64,000 nt of DNA from Pedobacter sp. Bi126 (GCF_918698245.1 NZ_CAKKMS010000002.1:372001-436000), one strand, 5' to 3'. Shown: positions 9,158 through 17,452, counted from the stretch's first letter. Numbers and translations: made by a program. The notes: generated from the letters alone by a model not told the origin.

Positions 9158-9226
9158 TGCGTTTTGCGGTGAGCGTTTTGCGTAAGGCGATTTTAGCGCC
9201 AACCGCCATCCGCTTACCGCAATATT
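9158..9226. repeat. GCG-rich intergenic inverted repeat
   Basis: Between trpS and the kinase gene, GCGGTGAGCG and CGCTTACCGC can pair with one mismatch, around internal GCGTTTTGCG and TTTAGCGCC words. Similar GCGTTTAG/CTAAACGC vocabulary recurs between other genes here (7500-7545, 12541-12600, 14570-14615, 46825-46870). It may be a processing or attenuation hairpin within the operon. Confidence 0.45.
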
Positions 9227-9228
9227 AA

Positions 9229-10227
9229 TTAAAAACTTTTAAACCCGATTAAACTGCGAACCTCTCTGATGGTTTTTTGCGCGCTTTCGCGGGCCTTCAA
9301 TGCACCATGTTTAGCCACTTGCCTTAAATATGAATCATTTTTGGCAATATCCAAAATACGCTCACGCATAGGTGCAGTCGTAATAATCATATCTTCTGCC
9401 AACTGTTTTTTGAAATCGCCATAACGGATCTGCATTTTGCTATATAACTCTTCAAAATGTGCAAGTGTATCCGCACTCGAAACCACTTTCATTAAATCAA
9501 AAAGATTCTGGATAGGCTCAGGTTTTGGTTGGTTTTCTTCCGTTGGGCCACCGTCACTAACTGCTCTCATTACTTTTTTACGGATAGTTTCAGGGTCATC
9601 AGATAGGTAAACTGCATTGGCTTCGCCTTCTGATTTACCCATTTTACCTTTACCATCTAAACCAGGTACTTTAACCAGCTTGTCAGTGTAGCTAAAAGCG
9701 TAAGGTTCAGGAAAATATTCTGTATTGTATAACCTGTTGAAGCGGTTTCCGAAAGTACGGGCCATTTCCAAATGTTGCTCCTGATCTTTTCCAACAGGTA
9801 CTTTAGTCGCTTTGTGGATTAAAATATCGGCGGCCATTAATACGGGATAGGTTAATAAACCTGCATTTACGTTATCTGGGTTGGCACGTACTTTATCTTT
9901 AAAAGATGTACTACGCTCCAATTCACCCATATAAGCGTTCATATTTAAGTATAGATAAAGCTCCGCAATTTCCGGAACATCACTTTGTATATAAATGGTA
10001 CTATTTTCTGGATCAATTCCACTAGCCAGATATTCAACCAAAACATGTTTAATATTTCCATGTAAATCGGCTGGAGTAGGATGTGTAGTTAAAGAGTGTA
10101 AATCGGCGATAAAAAAGTAGCAATTGTAGTCGTTCTGCATTTGAACGAAGTTTTTAACTGCACCATAATAATTACCCAAATGTAATTTTCCTGTTGAGCG
10201 GATACCGCTCACCACTGTTTCTTTCAT
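9229..10227 (-). CDS. trpS: Tryptophanyl-tRNA synthetase
   Basis: Charges tRNA-Trp. 332 residues, a normal bacterial length. Class I signatures are visible: the HIGH motif as HLGN at 16-19 and the KMSKS motif as KMGKS at 195-199, and the GxDQ-like tryptophan/ATP element VGKDQEQHLE near 145. It is the first gene of the minus-strand run leading to kdsB. The upstream region (10228-10616) is repeat-rich and not coding. Confidence 0.97.
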   Translation of the reverse strand: MKETVVSGIRSTGKLHLGNYYGAVKNFVQMQNDYNCYFFIADLHSLTTHPTPADLHGNIKHVLVEYLASGIDPENSTIYIQSDVPEIAELYLYLNMNAYMGELERSTSFKDKVRANPDNVNAGLLTYPVLMAADILIHKATKVPVGKDQEQHLEMARTFGNRFNRLYNTEYFPEPYAFSYTDKLVKVPGLDGKGKMGKSEGEANAVYLSDDPETIRKKVMRAVSDGGPTEENQPKPEPIQNLFDLMKVVSSADTLAHFEELYSKMQIRYGDFKKQLAEDMIITTAPMRERILDIAKNDSYLRQVAKHGALKARESAQKTIREVRSLIGFKSF

Positions 10228-10302
10228 AATGGCACGAAATTAAAAATAAAATACAAGCAAATCATAAATCGCTTCAATTTTAATGGTAAGATTTTAAAAC
10301 AT

Positions 10303-10345
10303 TCGTCATCTCGACCGGAGTGCAACGTAGCGGAGAGATCTTTTC
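10303..10345. repeat. Dispersed CGTCATCTCGAC repeat, copy 1
   Basis: Starts CGTCATCTCGACCGGAGTG and runs to CGGAGAGATCTTTT. The same words occur at 17288, 48833, 51940 and 55437 in this window, always between genes. It lies in the 389-base gap between trpS and plsC and is followed at 10393-10482 by a second repeat type. The remainder of the gap holds nothing I can name. Confidence 0.8.
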
Positions 10346-10392
10346 CTCGTGCTTAGTCTCGCAACGACCACAGAACAATATAACCATAATTG

Positions 10393-10482
10393 GAAATGAA
10401 TTCAGCATTTCACAGGAGGCCTAGTCTTTTTTCCGTTATATCCCTTGCTGCGCTGTGAGGCTTTCAATGAATAAGGTTTATA
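10393..10482 (-). repeat. Dispersed ATAAACCTTATT...AACGGAAA repeat, copy 1 (inverted)
   Basis: The reverse complement, starting ATAAACCTTATT and passing through CACAGCG, AACGGAAA and TGAAATGCT, aligns by eye over its whole length with 17165-17250 on the plus strand. The central part can fold back, as GGAAA..CC and GG..TAACGGA words flank a variable loop. Related halves are seen at 34429-34525. Like copy 2 it sits beside a CGTCAT-type repeat. Confidence 0.7.
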
Positions 10483-10652
10483 AACAGCGGTTTTTGCAAC
10501 CGTGGAGAAGTGCTTTTCCGATCGTTATCTCAACTGTATTGGAGGGATCTTTTGACCGGGTTTCGCCAGTGATTGGTATAATGCAACCATAATCTTAGCC
10601 CAATGCAATCAGTTGTTTGAAATATCAAACTATTTTATATTTTTGGTTATCT

Positions 10653-11378
10653 ATGATTTATCTTCTAAGACAAGTACACCGGATATGGTTTCTATTCTGG
10701 ATACTGTTTTTTTTCGCTCTGTTCTACCCAATATATTACATTACCTCACGTAATGAGAAGTATTATAGTACGCTCAATTTTTTCAGAAAAGCCAACAGTT
10801 TTTTGTGCAGTCTATTTTCAGGTGTTTTTTTTCGTTATCAGTATGAAGAAAAGCTAAATCCGAAACAAACTTACATCTATTGCGCAAACCACACCTCTAA
10901 CCTGGATATTATGATTTTTTGTATCATGGGGCATGGTAAATTCCATTTTATGGGAAAGGACGAATTGTTGAATAATCCCGTATTGGGTATTTTTTTTAAA
11001 ACCATCGATATTTCTGTAAACCGCGACAGTAAGATTTCGGCTTTTAAAGCATTTAAAAAAGCTGGCGAAAACCTAGAAAAGGGGATGAGTCTGATTATTT
11101 TTCCGGAAGGTAAAATAGACGACCATTACCCACCAAAGTTGGGTGAGTTTAAGAATGGTCCGTTCCGCCTGGCTATCGATAAAAATATACCGCTGGTACC
11201 TGTGAGTATTACCAATGTTTGGAAAATTAATTGGGATGATGGAGCAAAGTATGGAAGTAAGCCAGGAATTTGCGATATTTACGTCCACAAACCCATTAAT
11301 ACATCAACTTTGGCCGATGTTGATTCTGATGTATTGAAAGAAAAGGTTTACAGATTGATTGATAGCAAGTTAGTATAA
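10653..11378 (+). CDS. plsC: 1-acyl-sn-glycerol-3-phosphate acyltransferase
   Basis: Adds the second acyl chain to lysophosphatidic acid in membrane phospholipid synthesis. 241 residues from the ATG at 10653 (an in-frame TTG at 10617 would add 12 residues and is less likely). A hydrophobic N-terminal helix (about 8-33) anchors it in the inner membrane. The catalytic NHTSNLD is the NHx4D motif, and IIFPEGKI is the FPEG glycerol-phosphate binding motif. gatC starts two bases after the stop, so both are on one transcript. Identity within the LPLAT family is a family-level call. Confidence 0.88.
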   Translation: MIYLLRQVHRIWFLFWILFFFALFYPIYYITSRNEKYYSTLNFFRKANSFLCSLFSGVFFRYQYEEKLNPKQTYIYCANHTSNLDIMIFCIMGHGKFHFMGKDELLNNPVLGIFFKTIDISVNRDSKISAFKAFKKAGENLEKGMSLIIFPEGKIDDHYPPKLGEFKNGPFRLAIDKNIPLVPVSITNVWKINWDDGAKYGSKPGICDIYVHKPINTSTLADVDSDVLKEKVYRLIDSKLV

Positions 11379-11380
11379 AT

Positions 11381-11671
11381 ATGAATTTAGACGCAAAAAC
11401 CATCCATAAAATAGCCGATCTGGCCAGAATTCATATTGATGAAAAGCAGGTGGATACATTGATCCCTGAAATGAACAAAATTTTGTCGTTCATGGAAAAG
11501 TTAAATGAACTGGATACTTCAAACGTGAAACCATTGGTTTATATGAACGAATCGGTAAATGTTTGGAGAGAAGATGTGGTTAAGCAGGAAATAGCTACAG
11601 CTGATGGTTTGAAAAATGCAGCAAAACATACCGACCAATTTTTTATGGTACCAAAAATTATTGAAAAATAA
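11381..11671 (+). CDS. gatC: Asp/Glu-tRNA amidotransferase subunit C
   Basis: 96 residues, typical length. Small subunit of GatCAB, which converts misacylated Glu-tRNA-Gln or Asp-tRNA-Asn to the correct form. The pattern KIADLARIHIDE at the start, LNELDTSNVKP in the middle and TDQFFMVPKIIE at the C-terminus is characteristic. gatA and gatB are not in this window, as is common in Bacteroidota. It follows plsC with a two-base gap. Confidence 0.95.
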   Translation: MNLDAKTIHKIADLARIHIDEKQVDTLIPEMNKILSFMEKLNELDTSNVKPLVYMNESVNVWREDVVKQEIATADGLKNAAKHTDQFFMVPKIIEK

Positions 11672-11784
11672 TGGTGTAATCGTCATGCTGATTAATTCGG
11701 CAGCTTTAAGATTAACATTTGTGCAGTAATTTTTATCCCTCTTGTAACATCTTACCCTTTACGCTTGTCTAAAAAAGAAAAAAC

Positions 11785-12543
11785 ATGGAGAAACCACTCA
11801 TCACTATAAAAGAAATTGGCCGTAAATATGTTATTGGATCTGAAGTGATTCACGCTTTAAAATCAGTTTCTTTAGATATTAATAAAGGCGAATTCGTAGC
11901 ATTGATGGGCCCGTCTGGTTCCGGTAAATCAACCCTGATGAATATTTTAGGCTGTTTGGATACACCGTCAAGCGGAACCTATGTTTTAAATGGAACCAAT
12001 GTGAGTCACATGAGTGATGATGCCCTGGCAGAAGTGCGCAACCAAGAAATCGGTTTCGTGTTTCAAACCTTTAATTTATTGCCGCGTTCAACATCTTTAG
12101 ACAATGTTGCCTTACCTTTAATTTACGCGGGAACAAGTAAAAAGGATAGAGATGCAAGAGCAGCTAAAGCGTTAGAAAATGTAGGTTTGGGCAATCGTAT
12201 GGATCACAAGCCAAATGAGCTATCGGGCGGTCAACGTCAACGTGTGGCCGTAGCCAGGGCTTTGATCAATAATCCATCTATTATTTTGGCCGATGAGCCA
12301 ACGGGTAACTTAGATACCAAAACATCAATTGAAATAATGGGCCTGCTTGAAGAAATCCACAGTAAAGGAAACACCATTATTCTGGTTACGCACGAGGAAG
12401 ATATTGCGCAGCATGCTCACCGTATTGTACGTATGCGTGATGGTTTGATTGAAAACGATTATTTAAATACAGATATAAAAAATGTATCTCCACGTTTGCA
12501 GGCTTTGAAAGATACGGGCAGCGATTGGGAGAAAATTAATTAA
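11785..12543 (+). CDS. ABC transporter ATP-binding protein (MacB/LolD type)
   Basis: 252 residues. Walker [10 protein letters not shown] at about 42-50, Q-loop in [10 protein letters not shown], signature [15 protein letters not shown], Walker [12 protein letters not shown] and the switch histidine in ILVTHEE. The group is the MacB/LolD-like export ATPases that power FtsX-type permeases for lipoproteins, peptides or antibiotics. No permease is adjacent. A MacB-like permease lacking its own ATPase is 3.3 kb downstream at 15871 on the same strand and is the obvious partner candidate. The C-terminal extension is short and charged. Confidence 0.93.
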   Translation: MEKPLITIKEIGRKYVIGSEVIHALKSVSLDINKGEFVALMGPSGSGKSTLMNILGCLDTPSSGTYVLNGTNVSHMSDDALAEVRNQEIGFVFQTFNLLPRSTSLDNVALPLIYAGTSKKDRDARAAKALENVGLGNRMDHKPNELSGGQRQRVAVARALINNPSIILADEPTGNLDTKTSIEIMGLLEEIHSKGNTIILVTHEEDIAQHAHRIVRMRDGLIENDYLNTDIKNVSPRLQALKDTGSDWEKIN

Positions 12544-12615
12544 GGCGTACTGTATAAGGTTTAAGGCGTAAGGTTTTACCCTAAACCTTCTATCTTCTAC
12601 CTTCAACCTTTCTAA
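12544..12615. repeat. Hairpin-forming spacer between ABC ATPase and adenosyltransferase genes
   Basis: AAGGTTTA at 12556-12563 and TAAACCTT at 12582-12589 can pair around GGCGTAAGG. No T-run follows, so it is a weak terminator at best. It shares TTTA(A)GG / CC(C)TAAA words with the spacers at 7500-7545 and 14570-14615. Confidence 0.4.
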
Positions 12616-13164
12616 ATGAAAATCTACACTAAAACTGGCGATAAGGGCCAAACATCACTTATTGGTGGTACCCGAGTACCTAAATATCATTTACGTATCG
12701 AAACCTATGGAACTGTTGACGAGTTAAATTCGTACATAGGTTTAATTATGTGCCAGGATATTGAGGCGCACGAACAGAAACTATTAAAAGAAATTCAGGA
12801 TAGGTTATTTACTGTTGGTTCATCGCTCGCGGCAGACCCAGAAGCATCTAAGATGAAGATCCCCGATCTGCACGATACTGATATTACCTTGTTGGAAAAT
12901 GAGATGGATCTGATGAACGAAAAACTGCCTGCTTTAAAACATTTTGTTTTACCTGGCGGAAATACTGTCGTTTCTTACTGCCATATTGCTAGATGTGTTT
13001 GTAGAAGGGCAGAACGACTCACAGTTGAACTTGCAGAAAATAGCTTTGTAGATGAGCGTGTAACAGTTTATTTGAATCGTTTAAGCGATTATTTATTCGT
13101 TTTGGCACGAAAACTGACCGTGTATTTTAAGACGGAAGAAAACATTTGGATTCCGCGGGTTTAA
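12616..13164 (+). CDS. Cob(I)alamin adenosyltransferase, PduO type
   Basis: 182 residues. Transfers the adenosyl group of ATP to cob(I)alamin, making adenosylcobalamin. The N-terminal ATP-binding motif is TKTGDKGQTSLIGG, followed by RIETYGTVDELNSYIG; the C-terminal RCVCRRAERL and YLNRLSDYLFVLAR complete the PduO signature. The five-helix bundle length is right. Its product is the chromophore of CarH-type photoreceptors such as the one at 30070, and the cofactor of mutases elsewhere in the genome; this link is an inference. It stands alone between spacers. Confidence 0.94.
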   Translation: MKIYTKTGDKGQTSLIGGTRVPKYHLRIETYGTVDELNSYIGLIMCQDIEAHEQKLLKEIQDRLFTVGSSLAADPEASKMKIPDLHDTDITLLENEMDLMNEKLPALKHFVLPGGNTVVSYCHIARCVCRRAERLTVELAENSFVDERVTVYLNRLSDYLFVLARKLTVYFKTEENIWIPRV

Positions 13165-13177
13165 TAGTGGAAAAATA

Positions 13178-13211
13178 AGTTTGTTTTGCTCAAAAAATTT
13201 AATATACTTTG
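13178..13211 (+). promoter_or_regulatory. Promoter candidate for the DUF2795 gene
   Basis: TTTGTTTTG around 13180-13188 can act as the -33 element, and TATACTTTG at 13203-13211 resembles TAnnTTTG with one extra base. It is 39 bases before the ATG at 13250. Confidence 0.5.
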
Positions 13212-13249
13212 CGCAATAATAAGAACAAGAATTTAATTGAATTGACGAT

Positions 13250-13471
13250 ATGTATTGGACATTAGAATTAGCATCGCACTTGGAAGACGCACCATGGCCT
13301 GCAACTAAAGACGAATTAATTGATTATGGTATCCGCTCTGGTGCCCCAGTAGAAGTAATTGAAAACTTACAGGCATTAGAAGATGACGGCGAACCTTATG
13401 AAACCATTGAGGAAATTTGGCCAGATTACCCAACTAAAGAAGATTTTTTCTTTAATGAGGACGAATACTAA
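13250..13471 (+). CDS. DUF2795 family small acidic protein
   Basis: 73 residues, no signal peptide or membrane helix. The pattern MYWTLELASHLEDAPWPATKDEL is the family hallmark seen throughout Bacteroidota, and the tail is highly acidic (KEDFFFNEDEY). Members are small, highly conserved cytoplasmic proteins without a known role. It has its own promoter-like upstream region and is closed by a strong terminator, so it is likely a highly expressed single-gene unit. Confidence 0.85.
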   Translation: MYWTLELASHLEDAPWPATKDELIDYGIRSGAPVEVIENLQALEDDGEPYETIEEIWPDYPTKEDFFFNEDEY

Positions 13472-13486
13472 ACATTAGAAACTATA

Positions 13487-13520
13487 AAAACCTTCCAGCT
13501 AAACTGGGAGGTTTTTTTTT
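13487..13520 (+). terminator. Rho-independent terminator after DUF2795
   Basis: AAAACCTTCCAG pairs with CTGGGAGGTTTT around a short CTAAA loop and is followed by a run of T. The hairpin starts 16 bases after the stop codon. Confidence 0.9.
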
Positions 13521-13636
13521 GATTTCATTTCCGAGATTATTCGTCATACCAATAAAATAATTACATTTTTTAAACAAAAGTGAAAAGCCGAATGTTAATA
13601 CATCAATAATTATAACATTGCTAAAAAATTAACACT

Positions 13637-13795
13637 ATGGGAAATTTATTGTATTTAGTCGCAGTAGTATTGGTAATACTATGGGTAATAGGATTTGTAT
13701 TTCACGGCTTCGGAGACGTTGGCGGTATAATCCACGTTTTATTGGTAATCGCAGTTATTGCAATTCTGCTTAAAGTAATTGGCCGGGCAGCGTAA
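13637..13795 (+). CDS. lmo0937-type small membrane protein
   Basis: 52 residues, ATG at 13637, TAA at 13793-13795. Two hydrophobic helices (about 4-22 and 31-47) are separated by FHGFGDVGG, and the protein ends in VIGRAA; this matches the lmo0937 family of tiny membrane proteins that are frequent in Bacteroidota and Firmicutes and often stress-induced. Function unknown. It is flanked on both sides by terminators and so forms a unit of its own. Confidence 0.8.
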   Translation: MGNLLYLVAVVLVILWVIGFVFHGFGDVGGIIHVLLVIAVIAILLKVIGRAA

Positions 13796-13860
13796 AAAAA
13801 TATATCGCACCGATATCCATTGGTTTAGAAGTAGGGAACACTTTGAAATGGATGGATTAA

Positions 13861-13890
13861 AAAAGGAGTTTCAAAAATGAAACTCCTTTT
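13861..13890. terminator. Bidirectional terminator between the small membrane protein gene and ispD
   Basis: AAAAGGAGTTTCA (13861-13873) pairs perfectly with TGAAACTCCTTTT (13878-13890) around a four-base loop. A-rich and T-rich flanks on both sides allow termination in both directions; on the minus strand it follows the ispD stop by 7 bases. Confidence 0.88.
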
Positions 13891-13896
13891 TATGTT

Positions 13897-14562
13897 TTAA
13901 TTTTTTAACAACAATTCGGCAAGCTCAAGATCGATTGGATAAGTGATTTTAATATTCCCTCTTTCTCCTTCAATGATATTAATCTCATAACCGATAGATT
14001 CTACCACGCTTGCGTCATCTGTAAAATGAGTATTGAATTCTTGGTTGTAAGCTTCTTTAAGAATGTTAAGGCTAAAAGTTTGCGGCGTTTGTACTAAATA
14101 GATCTCATCGCGTTTTAATGCCGTTGTTTTACCGTCTCTAAGCGAGCGTACGCTATCGCTTGATTGTACGGCTGCAATAACGTTTCCCTGTAGCTCAGCT
14201 TCATTAAAACAGTTGTCGATAAGAGATTTGGAAACGAGCGGACGAACGGCATCGTGAATGGCAACATAACTTTCTTCTTCGATAGCATGGATTGCATTTT
14301 TCACAGAGTGAAAACGCTCCGTGCCGCCATCGATAACCTGGTGTGGTACATGGAAATTAAATTCCTCACATAACCGGGTCCAATAAGCTTGTTGATCTTT
14401 GTTTAGAACCAGTAAAATTTTTGGTTGGGTATCACTTTGTGCAAAAGCTTTTATGGTATGCATCAAAACCGGAAGGTTTTTGAGCAGTAGAAATTGTTTT
14501 GGGGTTTCCGTTTGCATCCGATTGCCAGAACCGCCTGCTACAATTATAGCGTAGTATTTCAT
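13897..14562 (-). CDS. ispD: 2-C-methyl-D-erythritol 4-phosphate cytidylyltransferase
   Basis: Third step of the MEP isoprenoid pathway: joins MEP and CTP to CDP-methylerythritol. 221 residues, normal length. The nucleotide-binding AGGSGNRMQ at 10-18 with the PKQF loop, AIHDAVRPLVS at about 103-113 and the DDASVVE region near 172 are diagnostic. Its product feeds the IPP/DMAPP used by Idi and CrtB encoded near 31 kb. It lies 58 bases downstream of queA on the same strand, separated by a hairpin-rich spacer. Confidence 0.96.
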   Translation of the reverse strand: MKYYAIIVAGGSGNRMQTETPKQFLLLKNLPVLMHTIKAFAQSDTQPKILLVLNKDQQAYWTRLCEEFNFHVPHQVIDGGTERFHSVKNAIHAIEEESYVAIHDAVRPLVSKSLIDNCFNEAELQGNVIAAVQSSDSVRSLRDGKTTALKRDEIYLVQTPQTFSLNILKEAYNQEFNTHFTDDASVVESIGYEINIIEGERGNIKITYPIDLELAELLLKN

Positions 14563-14569
14563 AGTTGAG

Positions 14570-14615
14570 CGTTTAGGGCGTGGCGTTTAGCGCTAAACCG
14601 CCAAACGCCAACCGC
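14570..14615. repeat. GCGTTTAG/CTAAACGC hairpin spacer
   Basis: Between queA and ispD, the words GGCGTTTAGCG and CTAAACCGCC and the palindrome TTTAGCGCTAAA are packed in about 45 bases and can form several alternative stems. Similar spacers occur at 7500-7545, 9158-9226, 12544-12615 and 46825-46870. Confidence 0.45.
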
Positions 14616-14620
14616 AAAAC

Positions 14621-15670
14621 TTATATAATTAGCATGGCATCGCCATAGCTGTAAAATTTATACTTTTCTTTTACCGCAACTTCGTAAGCATTCATTACGT
14701 TCTCATATCCGCCAAATGCACTTACCATCATCAATAAAGTAGATTCTGGCGTGTGGAAATTGGTAATCATTGAGTTTGCAATACTGAAATCGTAGGGAGG
14801 GAAGATAAACTTACTGGTCCAATCGTTGGCCGATTTTAATGTTCTGTTAGCAGAAACAGCCGATTCGATAGCACGCATTGAAGTAGTACCTACCGCGCAG
14901 ATTTTTCTTTTTTCCTCTAAAGCTTTGTTTACAATGTTTGCATCTTTTTGCTCGATAATAAATTGCTCAGAGTCCATTTTGTGTTTGGTTAAGTCTTCAA
15001 CCTCAACAGTTCTGAAAGTTCCTAAACCAACGTGTAACGTTACTTCTGCAAATTCTATACCTTTAAGCTCAAGACGTTTCATCAACTCACGACTAAAGTG
15101 TAAACCTGCAGTTGGAGCAGCTACGGCACCTTCGTGCTTAGCAAAAATGGTTTGATAACGTTCTTTATCTTCAGCAGTGGCTTTACGTTTAATATATTTA
15201 GGAAGTGGAGTTTCACCTAAAATTTCAACGTTTTTTCTAAATTCTTCGTCAGTACCTTCAAACAGGAAACGGATGGTACGGCCACGTGATGTGGTGTTAT
15301 CCACAACCTCAGCAACCAATAAATCGTCGTCGCCAAAATATAATTTATTACCTACGCGGATTTTACGTGCCGGATCTACCAAAACATCCCATAAACGTAA
15401 TTCCTTGTTTAATTCACGTAGTAAGAAAACCTCGATGGTTGCACCGGTTTTCTCTTTATTGCCATATAAACGGGCAGGGAAAACCTTAGTGTTATTTAAT
15501 ATCATTACGTCTTTGTCATCGAAATAACCTAAAACGTCTTTAAAAATTTTATGTTCAATTTTACCGCTGTCTTTGTGTAAAACCATTAGGCGAGCTTCGT
15601 CGCGTTGTTCTGCCGGATTGTTGGCTACTAATGATTCTGGTAAGTTGAATTTGAATTGTGATAATTTCAT
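14621..15670 (-). CDS. queA: tRNA preQ1 ribosyltransferase-isomerase
   Basis: Transfers and isomerises the ribosyl part of S-adenosylmethionine onto preQ1-tRNA to make epoxyqueuosine. 349 residues from the ATG at 15670 ([14 protein letters not shown]). An upstream in-frame ATG at 15739 is rejected because a -7 box lies at 15693-15700, between the two. Characteristic segments are LIANNP-like [45 protein letters not shown] and [15 protein letters not shown] [12 protein letters not shown]. The next enzyme of the pathway, QueG, is encoded at 48988. Confidence 0.96.
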   Translation of the reverse strand: MKLSQFKFNLPESLVANNPAEQRDEARLMVLHKDSGKIEHKIFKDVLGYFDDKDVMILNNTKVFPARLYGNKEKTGATIEVFLLRELNKELRLWDVLVDPARKIRVGNKLYFGDDDLLVAEVVDNTTSRGRTIRFLFEGTDEEFRKNVEILGETPLPKYIKRKATAEDKERYQTIFAKHEGAVAAPTAGLHFSRELMKRLELKGIEFAEVTLHVGLGTFRTVEVEDLTKHKMDSEQFIIEQKDANIVNKALEEKRKICAVGTTSMRAIESAVSANRTLKSANDWTSKFIFPPYDFSIANSMITNFHTPESTLLMMVSAFGGYENVMNAYEVAVKEKYKFYSYGDAMLII

Positions 15671-15692
15671 TCTTGATGAATTTTTTGAGGTG

Positions 15693-15700
15693 CAAAAATA
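15693..15700 (-). promoter_or_regulatory. -7 box of queA
   Basis: On the minus strand this reads TATTTTTG, a perfect TAnnTTTG, 23 bases before the ATG at 15670. It settles the start codon, since transcripts from here cannot include the ATG at 15739. Confidence 0.65.
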
Positions 15701-15870
15701 CGAATTTAATTTTTCTTTTCCGTATTTTATCAAACGCAATTTATGTATATTATGTTTTAATCAATTTAAATCAAATAATACAGGGCGATTAATGCATTGT
15801 AGACATAAAATTAATTAGTTTTGAAGATAAGCTGTAACCTTTTGAAAAGCTTTGCATCTAACCTTTAATT

Positions 15871-17115
15871 ATGATAATCTTTAGGCTAATAGGCGAGAGT
15901 TTCCGTTTTGCATTTGATGCATTGCGCCAGAATAAATTACGCACCATGTTATCGCTTTTGGCTATAACAATCGGTATTTTTACCATTATTGCTGTATTTT
16001 CTGCAGTAGATACCTTTCGCGGTAAATTGCAGTCCAGTGTAGATAAACTGGGTTCCAATACTATTTATATTCAAAAATGGCCTTGGAGTTTTGGCGATAA
16101 TTACCCTTGGTGGAAATATATGAACCGCCCTCAGCCTTCATTGCGCGATTTTGAAGCCCTCCGCGAAAGAATTGAAAATGCACAAGGCGTTACATTCGAA
16201 ATATCGACTAACGATAGGACGATCAAATACAGAAGTAACTCAGTAGAAGGGATTTCGGTATGGGCAGCATCGCATGATTTTAATAAAACCTGGAATTTCG
16301 AGCTTCAGGACGGCCGGTATTTTACCGAAAATGAGAGTAAAAACGGCTCACCTGTTTGTATTTTAGGTTCTGATATAGCCGACGGACTTTTTGATGGCGG
16401 TGCGCCAGTGGGTAAACAGGTCCAGATTTTAGGAAGAAGATTAACTGTTGTTGGTGTTTTCAAAAAAGAAGGAGAAGATATGTTGGGTACCTCTCTTGAT
16501 AAAAACGTAAATATTCCGATTGCTTTTGCAAAAGGTGTTTTAGACATCCAAAGTGAGCGTTATGGTCCACAGATCACAGTTCGTGGTAAGGATAATGTGA
16601 ATTTAGAAGAGGTAGAAAGCGAATTGAAAGGTTTAATGCGCTCCATCCACAGAATCAGACCTGGCCAGGAAGAAGATTTTGCACTAAATAAAACCACCAT
16701 TATTTCTAACCAGTTAGATTCGATGTTTAAAATGGTAAATATTGCTGGTTGGGTAATTGGTGGGTTTTCGATCCTGGTTGGTGGTTTCAGTATTGCCAAT
16801 ATCATGTTCGTATCGGTTAAGGAACGGACCAATATTATCGGCATCCAAAAATCGTTGGGGGCAAAAAACTATTTTATCCTGCTTCAATTCATATTCGAAT
16901 CAATTTCGCTTTGTATTTTAGGTGGTTTGCTGGGTTTATTACTGGTCTTTCTGCTCGCCTTGGGCATTGGTGCGGCCACAGATTTTCATATTATACTGGG
17001 CTTGAACAATATTGCCTTAGGTATCGGCATATCAATAATCATCGGCACTATCTCTGGTTTTTGGCCAGCATATTCAGCATCAAGATTGGATCCGGTAGAG
17101 GCCATTAGAAGTTAA
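15871..17115 (+). CDS. MacB/FtsX-type ABC transporter permease
   Basis: 414 residues. Architecture: membrane helix at about 20-42, a periplasmic MacB-like domain from about 45 to 280, and three membrane helices near 290-315, 335-365 and 378-400, ending in PAYSASRLDPVEAIRS, the classical MacB permease ending. IFTIIAVFSAVDTFR at the start and FVSVKERTNIIGIQKSLGAK before helix 3 are family signatures. It exports lipoproteins, peptides or toxins with an ATPase of the kind encoded at 11785; no ATPase or membrane fusion protein is adjacent. The substrate cannot be told. Confidence 0.92.
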   Translation: MIIFRLIGESFRFAFDALRQNKLRTMLSLLAITIGIFTIIAVFSAVDTFRGKLQSSVDKLGSNTIYIQKWPWSFGDNYPWWKYMNRPQPSLRDFEALRERIENAQGVTFEISTNDRTIKYRSNSVEGISVWAASHDFNKTWNFELQDGRYFTENESKNGSPVCILGSDIADGLFDGGAPVGKQVQILGRRLTVVGVFKKEGEDMLGTSLDKNVNIPIAFAKGVLDIQSERYGPQITVRGKDNVNLEEVESELKGLMRSIHRIRPGQEEDFALNKTTIISNQLDSMFKMVNIAGWVIGGFSILVGGFSIANIMFVSVKERTNIIGIQKSLGAKNYFILLQFIFESISLCILGGLLGLLLVFLLALGIGAATDFHIILGLNNIALGIGISIIIGTISGFWPAYSASRLDPVEAIRS

Positions 17116-17164
17116 TTTGCAGTTAACGGTTTCTGGTTTTCAGTTGCAATGCCCTTAGTTGATA

Positions 17165-17250
17165 AACCTTATTGCAGTGGAAAACCCACAGCGTAGCGAG
17201 GATTTGTAACGGAAAGAAGGACTGGATTCTCCGATGAAATGCTTGCTTTC
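17165..17250 (+). repeat. Dispersed ATAAACCTTATT...AACGGAAA repeat, copy 2
   Basis: Begins AACCTTATTGCAGTGG, has CACAGCGTAGCGAGG in the centre and continues with GTAACGGAAAG and GATGAAATGCTTGC. It aligns along its length with the reverse complement of 10393-10482. Left word GTGGAAAACCC and right word GGATTTGTAACGGAAAG are also found, diverged, at 34429-34525. Confidence 0.7.
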
Positions 17251-17287
17251 ATTTTCTGAAAAAATAGAAGGCTACATAACTCACTAT

Positions 17288-17391
17288 ATCGTCATTTCGA
17301 GCGGAGTGAAACGGAGTCGAGAAATCTGTTGCAATAGATCTCTCTCCCGAAATTCGGGACTGGGCTTCAGTCGAGAAGACGAACCTTTTTC
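17288..17391. repeat. Dispersed CGTCAT(C/T)TCGA repeat, copy 2
   Basis: Starts ATCGTCATTTCGAGCGGAGTG and ends at GGCTTCAGTCGAGAAGACGA, with the inner palindrome CCCGAAATTCGGG. Ends are inverted relative to each other (CGTCATTTCGAG / CAGTCGAGAAGACG), so the element can fold. It lies in the gap between the MacB-like permease and the aminotransferase gene. Confidence 0.8.
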
Positions 17392-17412
17392 TTGAGATAA
17401 CGGTGATATAAA

Positions 17413-17452
17413 TAAAAAAAAACCATGTTAAACTTAATTAACATGGGTTTTT
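17413..17452 (-). terminator. Terminator after the aminotransferase gene
   Basis: TTAACATGGGTT and AACCATGTTAA pair around a short AT loop. On the minus strand the hairpin is followed by a run of nine T, 40-80 bases after the aminotransferase stop. Confidence 0.85.

Noticed and set aside
14826..15155. Plus-strand frame opposite queA
   Set aside because: Antisense shadow of a strongly conserved gene, with no recognisable protein pattern.
15671..15739. Longer N-terminus for queA
   Set aside because: The -7 box at 15693-15700 lies inside this extension, and the family starts at MKLSQFKF.
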